From: Pseudorhodobacter sp. E13
Lineage (GTDB): Bacteria > Pseudomonadota > Alphaproteobacteria > Rhodobacterales > Rhodobacteraceae
Assembly: GCF_003991405.1 (NCBI RefSeq)
Contig: NZ_RPEN01000159.1
Span: 186,001 to 250,000 of the forward strand
Length of the DNA stretch: 64,000 bases
Direction: 5' to 3'
Part shown: positions 44,276 through 53,870 of the stretch, piece after piece
How the letters are laid out: each line of letters begins with the position of its first letter
Position numbering within the stretch: the stretch's first letter is position 1
Translations under genes and position numbers: made by a program
Notes under the pieces: generated by a model
The model's database searches: none
What the model was told of the DNA's origin: nothing
The model's input: the letters and a program-made list of their open reading frames with translations, nothing else

Positions 44276-44720
44276 CGCCAGCACCGTTCTGCAAACCTAT
44301 CTGGACCACATCGCACAGGCGGTGATGGTGAATGACTGGGACACCTATCGTGCCGGTGTAGTGATGCCGTTCCATCTGGTCACGCATAGCGCGAATATCA
44401 CCGTATCGACCGAGGCCGACCTGCGCGCCGGGTTTGACAGCTTCCGGCAAACCTTGGTGGTGCAGCGCGTCACCGATTTCATCCGTCTGGTGGAAAGTGC
44501 CAAGCAGGTCGACAAGGACCTGATCAGCGGCAGCTATACCACGCATCTTTTGTCGGGTGGGCATCGCCTGCTTGATCCCTATACCTCACAGATCACGCTG
44601 CGCCGCCAAGACGGTATCTGGCGCGCGGCCTCTATCACCAACGCTTTGGCAAATTCGCGCTGGCCGCTGTTGCTGCACAGCCAGCCCCTTAGTTCCCCTG
44701 AAGAAGGACCGAAAACATGA
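44265..44720 (+). CDS. NTF2-like (SnoaL-type) hypothetical protein
   Basis: The 151-residue protein has an alpha+beta cone-like pattern: a first helix STVLQTYLDHIAQAVMVNDW, middle strands VMPFHLVTHSANITVSTEAD, and ISGSYTTHLLSGGHRLLDPY, QITLRRQDGIWRAASIT. This resembles NTF2/SnoaL-like small proteins, which include isomerases and dehydratases. No catalytic residue can be named. Its stop overlaps the start of the FadJ-like gene, so it is part of the same operon. Confidence 0.65.
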   Translation: MTDDASTVLQTYLDHIAQAVMVNDWDTYRAGVVMPFHLVTHSANITVSTEADLRAGFDSFRQTLVVQRVTDFIRLVESAKQVDKDLISGSYTTHLLSGGHRLLDPYTSQITLRRQDGIWRAASITNALANSRWPLLLHSQPLSSPEEGPKT

Positions 44721-46921
44721 CTGATTTCACCTATTCCGTCGATGCAGATGGTGTCGCAACCATAGCTTGGGATACCGTTGGCAAATCCATGAATGTGATG
44801 TCGCAAGAGGCGTTTCTGACCATGGATGGCATGGTTGACAAAGCGCTTGCCGATGCGGCTGTCAAAGGCATCATCATCACCTCGGCGAAAAAGGATTTCG
44901 CGGGCGGGATGGATTTGAACGTCATCGCCAAGATGAAAGAAGACGGTGGCGACGACCCGGCCAAGTCGGTGTTTGAAGGTGTGATGGGCATGCATGCCAT
45001 TCTGCGCAAGATCGAACGCGCGGGCATGGACCCGAAAACCCTGAAAGGCGGCAAGCCGATTGTGGCCGCCCTGCCCGGCACTGCCCTTGGCATCGGCTTG
45101 GAAATTCCGCTGTCCTGCCACCGCATCATTGCCGCCGACAATCCGCGCGCCAAGATCGGCCTGCCGGAAATCATGGTCGGCATTTTCCCCGGCGCGGGCG
45201 GCACCACCCGGCTTGTGCGCAAAATGGGCGCGATGATGGCCGCCCCCTTCCTGCTGGAAGGCAAGCTTTCCGACCCCAAAGCCGCCAAGGCCGCCGGGAT
45301 CATTGATGAGGTTGTCGCCCCCGAAGATCTGCTGACCCGCGCCAAGGAATGGGTGCTGGGCGCGAAGGATGCCGATCTGGTCAAGCCTTGGGATGCCAAG
45401 GGCTACAAGATGCCCGGCGGTGCCCCCTATCACCCGGCGGGATTCATGACCTTCGTGGGGGCCTCGGCCATGGTTCACAGCAAGACCATGGGTGTCTATC
45501 CTGCCGCCAAGGCGCTGCTGTCTGCCGTTTACGAAGGTGCGATGGTGCCCTTTGACACCGCGCTGAAGATCGAGGCGCGCTGGTTCACATCCGTGCTGAT
45601 GAATCCTTCGTCCAGCGCCATGATCCGCAGCTTGTTCATCAACAAGGAAGCGCTGGAAAAGGGTGCCGTGCGCCCCGCAGGCGTGCCGGATCAAAGCGTC
45701 AAGAAAGTTGGCGTCATTGGCGCCGGCATGATGGGGGCGGGCATTGCCTATGTCTCGGCCAATGCCGGGATTGAGGTGGTGCTGATCGACGCCGCGCAAG
45801 AGGCAGCGGATCGCGGCAAATCCTATTCCGCAGGTATTCTGGACAAAGGCATCGCCCGCAAGAAAGTGACCGAGGAGAAGAAAGCCGAAATCTTGGGCCG
45901 CATCACCGCCACCACCGATTACGCCGCCCTTGCAGGCTGCGATCTGATCGTCGAGGCGGTGTTTGAGGATATGGGCGTGAAGGCCGAAGTAACCAAGAAG
46001 GTCGAGGCGGTGGTTGGCCCCGATTGCATCTTTGCCACCAACACCTCTACCCTGCCGATCACCGATCTGGCCAAGGCCAGCGCACGGCCCGCGCAGTTCA
46101 TCGGCATCCATTTCTTTAGCCCCGTCGACAAGATGCTGCTGGTCGAAACCATCCGCGGCAAGGAAACCGGCGACCGCGCGGTGGCCAAGGCGCTGGATTT
46201 CATCCGGCAAATCCGCAAGACCCCGATCGTGGTCAATGACGCCCGCTTCTTCTATGCCAACCGCTGCATCATTCCCTATATCAACGAAGGCATCCGCATG
46301 GTCGCCGAAGGGGTGGAACCGGTGCTGATCGAGAACGCGGCCAAGTTGGTCGGCATGCCCTTGGGGCCGCTGCAACTGGTCGATGAAACTTCGATTGATC
46401 TGGGGGTCAAGATCGCCAAGGCGACCAAGCTGGCGATGGGTGATGCCTATCCCGACAGCGCGGTGGATGCGGTTCTGTTCGCGATGGCCGATCAAGGGCG
46501 CTTGGGCAAGAAATCCAATGCGGGGTTCTACAGCTATGATGACAAGGGCAAGCGCCTTGGCCTGTGGGACGGGCTGGAAGCCGCCTATCCGCTGGCAGAG
46601 GCGCAACCCGATGTCGGCCATGTGCAGCAACGCCTGCTGATGGCGCAGGTGCTGGAGGCGGTGCGCGCGCTGGAGGATGGCGTGCTGATGGATATCCGCG
46701 AAGGCGATGTCGGCGCGATTCTGGGCTGGGGCTTTGCGCCTTGGTCTGGTGGCCCGCTGTCATGGCTGGATATGATCGGTGCGGCCCGCGCGGTGGAAAT
46801 CTGCGACGCGCTGACCGCCCAATACGGCCCGCGCTTCACCACCCCTGCCCTGCTGCGGGATATGGCCGAGAAAGGCGAAACCTTCTACACCCGCTTCGCG
46901 CCACAAAAGAAAGCCGCCTGA
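44717..46921 (+). CDS. fadJ: 3-hydroxyacyl-CoA dehydrogenase / enoyl-CoA hydratase (FadJ/FadB-like)
   Basis: Bifunctional beta-oxidation enzyme of 734 residues. The N-terminal crotonase domain has IITSAKKDFAGGMDLNVIAK, ALPGTALGIGLEIPLSCHRI and LPEIMVGIFPGAGGTTRL with the two catalytic Glu positions. The C-terminal dehydrogenase starts KVGVIGAGMMGAGIAYVSA (NAD loop) and has IGIHFFSPVDKM with the catalytic His, then FYANRCIIPYINEG. With the thiolase it completes the cycle. A terminator lies 26 bp after the stop. Confidence 0.94.
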   Translation: MTDFTYSVDADGVATIAWDTVGKSMNVMSQEAFLTMDGMVDKALADAAVKGIIITSAKKDFAGGMDLNVIAKMKEDGGDDPAKSVFEGVMGMHAILRKIERAGMDPKTLKGGKPIVAALPGTALGIGLEIPLSCHRIIAADNPRAKIGLPEIMVGIFPGAGGTTRLVRKMGAMMAAPFLLEGKLSDPKAAKAAGIIDEVVAPEDLLTRAKEWVLGAKDADLVKPWDAKGYKMPGGAPYHPAGFMTFVGASAMVHSKTMGVYPAAKALLSAVYEGAMVPFDTALKIEARWFTSVLMNPSSSAMIRSLFINKEALEKGAVRPAGVPDQSVKKVGVIGAGMMGAGIAYVSANAGIEVVLIDAAQEAADRGKSYSAGILDKGIARKKVTEEKKAEILGRITATTDYAALAGCDLIVEAVFEDMGVKAEVTKKVEAVVGPDCIFATNTSTLPITDLAKASARPAQFIGIHFFSPVDKMLLVETIRGKETGDRAVAKALDFIRQIRKTPIVVNDARFFYANRCIIPYINEGIRMVAEGVEPVLIENAAKLVGMPLGPLQLVDETSIDLGVKIAKATKLAMGDAYPDSAVDAVLFAMADQGRLGKKSNAGFYSYDDKGKRLGLWDGLEAAYPLAEAQPDVGHVQQRLLMAQVLEAVRALEDGVLMDIREGDVGAILGWGFAPWSGGPLSWLDMIGAARAVEICDALTAQYGPRFTTPALLRDMAEKGETFYTRFAPQKKAA

Positions 46922-46946
46922 GAAGGCGGGAAGCCGGTCAAAACGC

Positions 46947-46983
46947 AGCCCCGGTCCTTGCAAAAGGGCCGGGGCTTTTTTGT
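46947..46983. terminator. rho-independent terminator
   Basis: Outer stem AGCCCCGG / CCGGGGCT extended by CCTT / AAGG inner pairs, followed by TTTTTTG, after the beta-oxidation operon. The reverse strand ends GCGTTTTGACC and may also serve lepA. Confidence 0.85.
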
Positions 46984-47077
46984 TTGATGAGCCTAAGTGA
47001 CAGGAATGCCCCGCGCGGGGTCAGAAGGCCGAGACATGCCAGAGGCGGGTTTTCAGCCCGCCTGACGAATGCAGCTG

Positions 47078-48877
47078 TTAACTGTCCATCTTCAGGGCGC
47101 TGATAAACGCCTCTTGCGGGATTTCTACCTTCCCGAACTGGCGCATCCGCTTTTTACCGGCTTTCTGCTTTTCCAGCAGCTTCTTCTTCCGGCTGGCGTC
47201 GCCGCCGTAGCATTTCGCGGTTACGTCCTTGCGCATGGCCGACAGGGTTTCACGCGCGATGACGCGGCCGCCGATGGCGGCTTGGATCGGGATTTTGAAC
47301 ATATGGCGGGGGATCAGGTCTTTCAGCTTTTCCACCATCGCGCGGCCGCGGGTTTCGGCGCGGTCACGGTGGACCATCATCGACAGCGCGTCCACGGGTT
47401 CGTCATTCACAAGGATCGACATCTTGACCAAGTGATCCTCACGATACTCAGAGATCACATAGTCAAAGCTGGCATAGCCCTTGGAGACCGATTTCAAGCG
47501 GTCATAGAAATCAAACACCACCTCTGCCAGCGGCAGGTCATAGACGACCATGGCGCGGGGGCCGGCGTAGGACAGGTCAAGCTGGATGCCGCGACGGTCT
47601 TGGCACAGCTTCAGCACATCGCCAAGGTATTCATCGGGCACGAGGATGGTGGCCTTGATGCGCGGCTCGTCGATATGATCCACCAGCGTCAGGTCAGGCA
47701 TGTCGGCGGGATTGTGCAGGTCACGCACCTCGCCATCGCGCATGTGCAGGTGAAAGACCACCGAAGGCGCCGTGGTGATCAGGTCAAGGTCATATTCGCG
47801 TTCCAGACGGTCGCGGACCACCTCCAGATGCAAAAGCCCAAGGAAGCCGCAGCGGAAACCAAAGCCAAGCGCCGCCGAGGTTTCCATCTCCGAACTGAAG
47901 GACGCGTCGTTCAGTTGCAGCTTCTCGATGGCATCGCGCAAATCGTCGAAATCATTGGCATCGACCGGGAACAGGCCGCAGAACACCACGGGCTGCGCGG
48001 GTTTGAAACCCGGCAGCGGCTTTTCGCAGCCCTTCTTTTCCGATGTGATCGTATCGCCCACGCGGGTATCGCGCACCTGCTTGATAGAGCCGGTCCAGAT
48101 CCCAATTTCACCCGGGCCAAGCTCCGCGATATCGACCATCTGGGGTTTCAGCACCGCCAGTTTATCGACGCCGTAAACCGCGCCGGTTTGCATCATCTTG
48201 ATACGGTCGCCCTTGCGGATCACGCCGTCAATCACGCGGATCATGACGACAACGCCGAGATAGCTGTCATACCAGCTATCGACCAGCATGGCCTTCAACG
48301 GGGCGTTACGGTCGCCTTTCGGGGGCGGCAAGCGGGTGACGATGGCCTCCAGCACATCCGGGATACCAAGCCCGGACTTGGCAGAAATCTCCACCGCGTC
48401 CGAGGCATCCAGCCCGATCACATCTTCGATCTGCGCCTTCACGCGTTCGGGTTCGGCGGCGGGCAGGTCAATCTTGTTCAGCACGGGCACAATTTCGTGC
48501 CCCGCGTCCAGCGCGTGATAAACGTTGGCCAGCGTCTGCGCCTCAACCCCTTGGGAGGCATCCACCACCAGCAGCGAGCCTTCGACCGCGCGCATCGACC
48601 GCGACACCTCATAGGCGAAATCGACGTGGCCGGGGGTGTCGATCAGGTTCAGGATGTAGCGCTTGCCATCCTTGGCCGGATATTCGATGCGGACCGAGTT
48701 GGCCTTGATCGTGATGCCACGCTCGCGCTCGATATCCATCGAGTCGAGCATCTGCGCCTTCATATCGCGTTCGGCCACCGTCCCGGTGAGCTGGATCAGC
48801 CGGTCGGCAAGGGTGGATTTACCGTGGTCGATATGCGCCACGATGGAGAAATTGCGGATGAGATCAAGATCGGTCAT
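47078..48877 (-). CDS. lepA: elongation factor 4 (LepA) GTPase
   Basis: The 599-residue ribosome-associated translational GTPase, thought to act on stalled or mistranslocated ribosomes, has G1 [15 protein letters not shown]3 [12 protein letters not shown] and G4 [11 protein letters not shown], and the LepA-specific C-terminal domain with [18 protein letters not shown]. The ATG at 48877 begins [20 protein letters not shown] (exactly the family start). Length is standard. It is divergent from the mosaic unknown gene. Confidence 0.97.
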   Translation of the reverse strand: MTDLDLIRNFSIVAHIDHGKSTLADRLIQLTGTVAERDMKAQMLDSMDIERERGITIKANSVRIEYPAKDGKRYILNLIDTPGHVDFAYEVSRSMRAVEGSLLVVDASQGVEAQTLANVYHALDAGHEIVPVLNKIDLPAAEPERVKAQIEDVIGLDASDAVEISAKSGLGIPDVLEAIVTRLPPPKGDRNAPLKAMLVDSWYDSYLGVVVMIRVIDGVIRKGDRIKMMQTGAVYGVDKLAVLKPQMVDIAELGPGEIGIWTGSIKQVRDTRVGDTITSEKKGCEKPLPGFKPAQPVVFCGLFPVDANDFDDLRDAIEKLQLNDASFSSEMETSAALGFGFRCGFLGLLHLEVVRDRLEREYDLDLITTAPSVVFHLHMRDGEVRDLHNPADMPDLTLVDHIDEPRIKATILVPDEYLGDVLKLCQDRRGIQLDLSYAGPRAMVVYDLPLAEVVFDFYDRLKSVSKGYASFDYVISEYREDHLVKMSILVNDEPVDALSMMVHRDRAETRGRAMVEKLKDLIPRHMFKIPIQAAIGGRVIARETLSAMRKDVTAKCYGGDASRKKKLLEKQKAGKKRMRQFGKVEIPQEAFISALKMDS

Positions 48878-48913
48878 GGTAGAGGGATATGATGTGGATT
48901 TGTGGGCTGGTCA

Positions 48914-50500
48914 ATGGGTGATAGTGGCGTGACAGATAGGGTTGAAGCGGTATTTGAAATGAATAGTCCTCCAGACTGGTTCCGCGCCTTGCCAAGTCAC
49001 ATTGCCGCTGAACTTGCGACTATCACAGCCTTACGTTCAGCACATTGCTTTCTGTCTGTGGCACCTTGGGGCAAGATCCAACTGCACACATGGCAGCAAA
49101 CAGTGGCTGCGCTGCGTGATATGCTTTATGCTACCCTGAAGCCGCTCGGTTTACCCTTGACATACCCGCTTGAGGATATTGAAGAGGCAGACATTGACGG
49201 CTTTGTAGATCAGGCAGCGACACTTGAGGTGTCTGCCATAGCAGCGGAATGGGCTGCACTCTATGCGAGCGCTGCCATAAATGGGCATCCGGTTGAAATT
49301 GCGTGGAAAGCATTTACCCTATCAGCCATCGCGCTTGCCATGCAGGTCCACAGCCATGGCGACCGTCTGCGCGCACAGCCAATTCACAATACAATCACCG
49401 AGATATTGGATGAGTTGACTGCGCTGGCGCAAGCTGACCGCAACGAACTCCCAAGATCGGCTTTTCGCGAGGTTCTGAGTAGCGCACTCTCAACCCATGA
49501 TGAAGGCAATAGATGGGCAATGTTCTCATTAGCACACTTAAAGGCAAAAAAACTCTACGACGTTTCCCTCGACAACCCTTGGTCCTTCTGGGCCGACTGG
49601 TATCAAGGGTTCCTCGACGGCAAACCCCTCGATTGGGAACTCCAACGCCGGGTGGCCCTGATCCCCGATGCGGATTGGGACCAAGGGCCGGCCCATATCG
49701 CCGCCAAAATTGAGGAGATCAAGGCTGCTTTTCTGGCAGAGAAGGTGCCGCTGGCGGAGACGGTGGCGCTTAACCCCGCAACAAACCTGTTCCATGTTGT
49801 GCCGATCCCTGTGCAAAACGCGCCGCTGGTGGGGGCGCTGCTCTCGCGGGTTTTGGATGCGGTGGACGATGCGGTGCAGGGCAACAATGGCCTGCGCGTA
49901 GATAGCCGCGAGGTGCGCGTGTTAACCCGTGCGGCGCAGCGCTATGGCAATGATCCGCAGCGGTTGGAGATGGATTTTACATCAGTGGCCGTAGGGCTGC
50001 GGCGGCAGGTGCATAAGACGCGAGAGCTGCCCGATTCCGAGGATAACCTTGCGCTGCTAGAGGCGGTGGAAGAAGGCGCGCGAGGGTTGCGGGCGGCGCA
50101 CCCAGAGGTAGCGGCGAACCGCACCAGCCTTGCGGCGCAAGCGCTGCGAGAGCTTTCGCCCGACCAAAAGGCCGAGCTGGCCGAGGCGCTGCCCGTTTTG
50201 CAGGCGATCAGCGAAGGCGTTATGGCCGAGGATTTTGCTGCCGATATTCCGGCGCTTATCAATGACGCGCTGTTGCCGCTGCCCACAGGAGCGCCGCGGC
50301 TTCCGGGGATGGATGCATCGGCGCGGGTGTTCAGCCGCGCGACAAAAATGTCAGTCCTTGAGCGCACAGGTGGCGTTGTTCATAAGATGGACGGCCATGC
50401 TGCAATCAAGACAATAAAAATTGGGAAGGCTATGTATGATCTTGGGGGCTTCTTAGGATGGTTAGTCCAGTTAGGGCTGAAGGTGTTTGGCATTTTGTAA
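48914..50500 (+). CDS. mosaic-composition hypothetical protein
   Basis: The protein has about 528 residues; the start is uncertain (ATG 48914, GTG 48902 or ATG 48959, none with a strong ribosome site). No family is confidently recognised. The N-terminal part (VEAVFEMNSPPDWFRALPSH) is mixed, the middle has NPWSFWADWYQGFLDGKPLD followed by RVALIPDADWDQGPAHIAAK, a segment I have an impression of seeing in uncharacterised alphaproteobacterial proteins, and the far end is a hydrophobic helix (LGGFLGWLVQLGLKVFGIL). Base composition is uneven: the first ~600 bases and last ~130 bases look near 50% GC, the middle is GC-rich like its surroundings. This points to recombination or recent acquisition of the ends. 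Confidence 0.7.
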   Translation: MGDSGVTDRVEAVFEMNSPPDWFRALPSHIAAELATITALRSAHCFLSVAPWGKIQLHTWQQTVAALRDMLYATLKPLGLPLTYPLEDIEEADIDGFVDQAATLEVSAIAAEWAALYASAAINGHPVEIAWKAFTLSAIALAMQVHSHGDRLRAQPIHNTITEILDELTALAQADRNELPRSAFREVLSSALSTHDEGNRWAMFSLAHLKAKKLYDVSLDNPWSFWADWYQGFLDGKPLDWELQRRVALIPDADWDQGPAHIAAKIEEIKAAFLAEKVPLAETVALNPATNLFHVVPIPVQNAPLVGALLSRVLDAVDDAVQGNNGLRVDSREVRVLTRAAQRYGNDPQRLEMDFTSVAVGLRRQVHKTRELPDSEDNLALLEAVEEGARGLRAAHPEVAANRTSLAAQALRELSPDQKAELAEALPVLQAISEGVMAEDFAADIPALINDALLPLPTGAPRLPGMDASARVFSRATKMSVLERTGGVVHKMDGHAAIKTIKIGKAMYDLGGFLGWLVQLGLKVFGIL

Positions 50501-50510
50501 TCCAAACGAG

Positions 50511-50538
50511 AAAGGGCCAACATTTCGGCCAGCCCTTT
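50511..50538. terminator. bidirectional hairpin terminator
   Basis: AAAGGGC (50511-50517) pairs with GCCCTTT (50532-50538) around a 14-base loop that can itself pair GGCC/GGCC. It lies between the mosaic gene and the tiny lysine-rich gene, so it can serve both. Confidence 0.6.
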
Positions 50539-50558
50539 GTCGCGCATTTGTGTCGCCT

Positions 50559-50675
50559 TTAGGCTTTGCGCAGCGACTTCACAGCTTTCTTCAGCTTGCC
50601 TAATTGCTTGGCCACTTTGGCTTTGCGCTTCTTGATTTCTTTTTTCAGGGCTTTGACGTCGGTTTTCTTGGCCAT
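50559..50675 (-). CDS. 38-residue lysine-rich small protein
   Basis: Short gene reading leftward from ATG 50675: MAKKTDVKALKKEIKKRK and then AKVAKQLGKLKKAVKSLRKA. About 40% of residues are Lys, none is aromatic, and the whole is probably one amphipathic basic helix or coiled coil. An excellent ribosome site (CAGGAG, seven bases before the ATG) and a downstream hairpin argue that it is real. It could bind nucleic acid or ribosomes, in the manner of small histone-H1-like tails; nothing proves this. Confidence 0.65.
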   Translation of the reverse strand: MAKKTDVKALKKEIKKRKAKVAKQLGKLKKAVKSLRKA

Positions 50676-50856
50676 GATATGGCTCCTGTATAGGGATGCG
50701 ATGCAATCGCGGAAGGCCAGAGGTTAGGCAGAATTCCCCGCAATGTATAGGGCGCTTGCCTGACAGAAAAACACCCTCTGGCACGGGGCCAAAGGGTGTG
50801 AGGTTTATTCTGCCCGACTTCTTGCCGCACCCCGGTAGGGGCTTGGGTCCCTGTTC

Positions 50857-52176
50857 TTAACGGATAAAGGCGTCACCAAAGCCAGAACGCCGCGCCGCTG
50901 CCAAGGCAGCATTGGCAGCGCCCCGGTCACCAAACGGCCCAGCCATGACGATTTGCATCGCGCGGCCTTTGCTGGTGATACGCGATTTGGCAACCGGCAG
51001 GCCCATGCCTTGCAAACGGGCAGCGGACCGTGCGGCATTCGCCGGCTCACCAAATGTCCCGACCTGCACATAATAGCGACCGGATGCCGAAGGCTGCGGC
51101 GCGCGCGGCGCATTGCTGGTCGAGGTGACATAGACCTTTTTCTTGCCAGACTTGCGGGTCACCGGCTGGTCAGCGACCAACTCTGCAGGAATATCACGGG
51201 TCCAGACCTGATCTTGCTGCGCTTGGCCGCGCGCGGTGCCTTTGCCACGGTTCGGGTTCAGGCGGTCATCCTTCCAGGCTTTCTTATAGCCTTTGGGCAC
51301 CACAACCTCATCCCGCGCTACGGCGTTCTTGTTGCCCAGCGCAAGCGGCGGGGTCGCGCTTTCAATACCTCCGCCTGCGGTCGTGCACATCACCGTGCTG
51401 CCACCACTGCGCAACTCAAACCGCCGGGCGACCGGGGCTGAGGCCGGGCATTGATACCCGCCACCTGCCGCAACGCCTTCGGTCCGGTATTTCGGCGCTG
51501 GCACATAAGCGGGGGCCGGGGCCAGCCGCGATGCAACCTTGGCACTTTCGGCAGGCGCCTGACGCGCCATCTGGATCCGTTGTGCCGCGCGCTGCGGATC
51601 AAAATTCGCGCTGGCCGAGCAGAGCAGGCTGCGGCGGCCATCATTCATGGTGACCCGCGCGCCATACGGGGCATTGGACGGACATGCGCTGTTGCGCGCA
51701 ACCGCATTGGCATCACGCTGCGGGGCCTGAACCACCGGGGCGGCCACAGCTTTGGGTGCGGGCGAAGGCGCGACACGGCGCGGCGCTGTGCGGGGCAAGC
51801 TGGCGATGGTTTCCATCGGTTTACCCACATCGGCGCTGGGGCGTGGCATCACGCTGGGCGCAGGGGCCGGTGTTGGGGCAGCGCGGCGCACAACCGGGGC
51901 CGGGGCCGGAGCAGGCTCTGCCGCTGTGATCTGCGTTCCGCCAAAGGTGGGCGGAAAGCCGCATAGCGCCTTGCGATTGGCCGAGATGCGCGGCACCCAA
52001 TTGGTGCGCCCCCCGATCCCGGCGCGCAAGAACACGCAACCGCGACTATCGACATATTGTGAGCCTTTGAAGCCAGACGGCGGATTTTCCGCCGGACCAG
52101 CCAAAGATTGCGCCTGTGCCATAGATGTGACAGAGACAGCCGCCCATCCGGCGACCGCGAGCACTTTGAACAACAT
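50857..52176 (-). CDS. SPOR-domain secreted protein, proline/alanine-rich
   Basis: The 439-residue exported protein has a signal peptide (LFKVLAVAGWAAVSVTSMAQA), a cysteine-containing region (GCVFLRAGIGGRTNWVPRIS, then KALCGFPP), a long Pro/Ala-rich linker, two further Cys pairs and a C-terminal SPOR domain at about 360-439 (GRYYVQVGTFGEPANAARSA, then LPVAKSRIT and GPFGDRGAANAALAAARRSG). SPOR domains bind denuded septal peptidoglycan, so a division-site role is likely. ATG 52176 is preferred; ATG 52188 adds four residues. Confidence 0.85.
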   Translation of the reverse strand: MLFKVLAVAGWAAVSVTSMAQAQSLAGPAENPPSGFKGSQYVDSRGCVFLRAGIGGRTNWVPRISANRKALCGFPPTFGGTQITAAEPAPAPAPVVRRAAPTPAPAPSVMPRPSADVGKPMETIASLPRTAPRRVAPSPAPKAVAAPVVQAPQRDANAVARNSACPSNAPYGARVTMNDGRRSLLCSASANFDPQRAAQRIQMARQAPAESAKVASRLAPAPAYVPAPKYRTEGVAAGGGYQCPASAPVARRFELRSGGSTVMCTTAGGGIESATPPLALGNKNAVARDEVVVPKGYKKAWKDDRLNPNRGKGTARGQAQQDQVWTRDIPAELVADQPVTRKSGKKKVYVTSTSNAPRAPQPSASGRYYVQVGTFGEPANAARSAARLQGMGLPVAKSRITSKGRAMQIVMAGPFGDRGAANAALAAARRSGFGDAFIR

Positions 52177-52243
52177 TACTACCCCCATGTAGCGTAGGGC
52201 GATAATGAGTCAGGATTGTTTCCGAGTAAAGGCCAAAAGCCCG

Positions 52244-52876
52244 TTATTTTGTACCAAACATGCGATCACCCGCATCACCTAGCCCCGGAACGATATAGCC
52301 ATGGTCGTTCAGATGGCTGTCGAGGGCGGCTGTTACCACTGGCACATCGGGATGCGCTTCTTTCATCCGGGCAACACCTTCGGGGGCAGCCAGCAGACAC
52401 AAAAACCGAATATTCGTCGCACCTTGCGCCTTCAGCAGGTCAATCGCCGCGACCGAGGAGTTCCCAGTCGCCAACATCGGATCGACCACAATCGTCATCC
52501 GGCTTTCCAGCGCATCCGGCACTTTGCAATAATATTGCACCGGTTTCAGCGTTTCAGGGTCGCGATACAGGCCCACAAAACCCACCCGCGCCGCCGGAAC
52601 CAGCTCCAGTATTCCATCCAGCAAGCCATTGCCTGCCCGCAGAATGGAAATCAGCGCCAGCTTCTTGCCTTCAAGGATCGGCGCGTCCATCGGCTCCAAC
52701 GGGGTTTCGATGCGCTTGGTGGTCATGTCCAGATTGCGGGTGATCTCATAGGCCAGCAGCAGGCTGATTTCCCGCAGCAAGCGGCGGAAACTGGCGGTCG
52801 AGGTATCCTTGTCGCGCATCAGCGACAATTTGTGCTGCACCAATGGGTGAGAGACGATTGTCAGGTGGTCACGCAT
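52244..52876 (-). CDS. upp: uracil phosphoribosyltransferase
   Basis: The 210-residue type I phosphoribosyltransferase makes UMP from uracil and PRPP. It shows [40 protein letters not shown] and the PRPP loop [19 protein letters not shown], and ends [13 protein letters not shown]. It is the last gene of the salvage operon and recycles the base released by DeoA after Cdd. Its ATG overlaps the end of add. Confidence 0.95.
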   Translation of the reverse strand: MRDHLTIVSHPLVQHKLSLMRDKDTSTASFRRLLREISLLLAYEITRNLDMTTKRIETPLEPMDAPILEGKKLALISILRAGNGLLDGILELVPAARVGFVGLYRDPETLKPVQYYCKVPDALESRMTIVVDPMLATGNSSVAAIDLLKAQGATNIRFLCLLAAPEGVARMKEAHPDVPVVTAALDSHLNDHGYIVPGLGDAGDRMFGTK

Positions 52877-53870
52877 GGGCTTGCTCCAATGTTTTGTGCA
52901 GACGGGCTTTTGTATCGGCGTCACAAAAGGCCGCGTCAAGCGATGCCTTTGCCAATTGGTCAAAAAACGCTTCGTCCCAGTCAAACGCGTCATGCAGGGC
53001 GGCGTATTCCTTTTGCATCGTGGTGTGAAAGAACGGCGGGTCATCGGTGGAAACGGTGATCCGCACGCCGCGCTTGTAAAGCTCATTGATCGGGTGCTTG
53101 CGGATGCTGGGGTAAAGCCCCAGCGCCACGTTGGAGCCGGGGCAGACCTCCAGCACCACGCCTTTTTCGGCGATCTCATCGACCAGTGCCAGATCTTCGA
53201 TGGCCCGCACACCATGGCCGATGCGTTCCACCTTCAGGTCTTGGATGGCCGAGCGCACGCTATCCGGCCCGCCCCATTCGCCCGCATGGGCCGTCAGCCG
53301 CAGGCCCGCTTCGCGCGCGCAATCAAAGGACCACGCGAAATCTGACAGATGGCCGGATTTCTCATCCCCGCCGATGCCAAGACCCACGATCCAGTCGCCC
53401 GCCGTTTCTGCCGCGCAAATCGCGGTTTCGCGCGCCTTGTCGGGGCCGAAATGGCGGATGGGGGTGACGATGCCGCGCAGGGTGATGCCCATGATTTTTT
53501 CGGCAATATCGGCGGCCTCGCGGATGGCATGAAGATATTCACGCCAAGCCCCCACATCGCGCCCACCGCAAAAATCGGGCGACAAGAAAGCCTCGGTATA
53601 GATCACCCCGGATTTGGCGCTTTCTTCCAGCACCGCCAGCGTCAGGCGATGAAAATCCTGCGGCGTTTGCAGCACTTGGGTCGCGGCCTCATAGACGCGC
53701 AGGAAATCCCAGAAATCGGTATATTTGTAGTTGCCGTGCGTATCAAAGATACCGCCGATATCAACCTGTTTTTCCTGCGCCAATCCACGAATGAAGGCAG
53801 GCGGCGCGCCGCCTTCCAGATGCAGGTGAAGTTCGATTTTCGCCGAGTTGGTGGCGGAAAGATAGGTCAT
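52869..53870 (-). CDS. add: adenosine deaminase
   Basis: The 333-residue zinc enzyme deaminates adenosine or deoxyadenosine to inosine compounds. The metal pair is in [16 protein letters not shown], then [17 protein letters not shown] with metal His and catalytic Glu, [11 protein letters not shown], and VSTDDPPFF with the final Asp pair. ATG 53870 is coupled (ATGA) to deoB. Confidence 0.92.
   Translation of the reverse strand: MTYLSATNSAKIELHLHLEGGAPPAFIRGLAQEKQVDIGGIFDTHGNYKYTDFWDFLRVYEAATQVLQTPQDFHRLTLAVLEESAKSGVIYTEAFLSPDFCGGRDVGAWREYLHAIREAADIAEKIMGITLRGIVTPIRHFGPDKARETAICAAETAGDWIVGLGIGGDEKSGHLSDFAWSFDCAREAGLRLTAHAGEWGGPDSVRSAIQDLKVERIGHGVRAIEDLALVDEIAEKGVVLEVCPGSNVALGLYPSIRKHPINELYKRGVRITVSTDDPPFFHTTMQKEYAALHDAFDWDEAFFDQLAKASLDAAFCDADTKARLHKTLEQAHA

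Noticed and set aside
47069-48892. 607-residue open frame on the plus strand opposite lepA
   Set aside because: Shadow frame of a very conserved GC-rich gene; His/Arg/Gly-rich sequence with no domain, while the reverse strand encodes LepA exactly.
50380-50784. 134-residue minus-strand open frame
   Set aside because: It crosses the hairpin terminator and the mosaic gene end; the shorter lysine-rich frame has the ribosome site.
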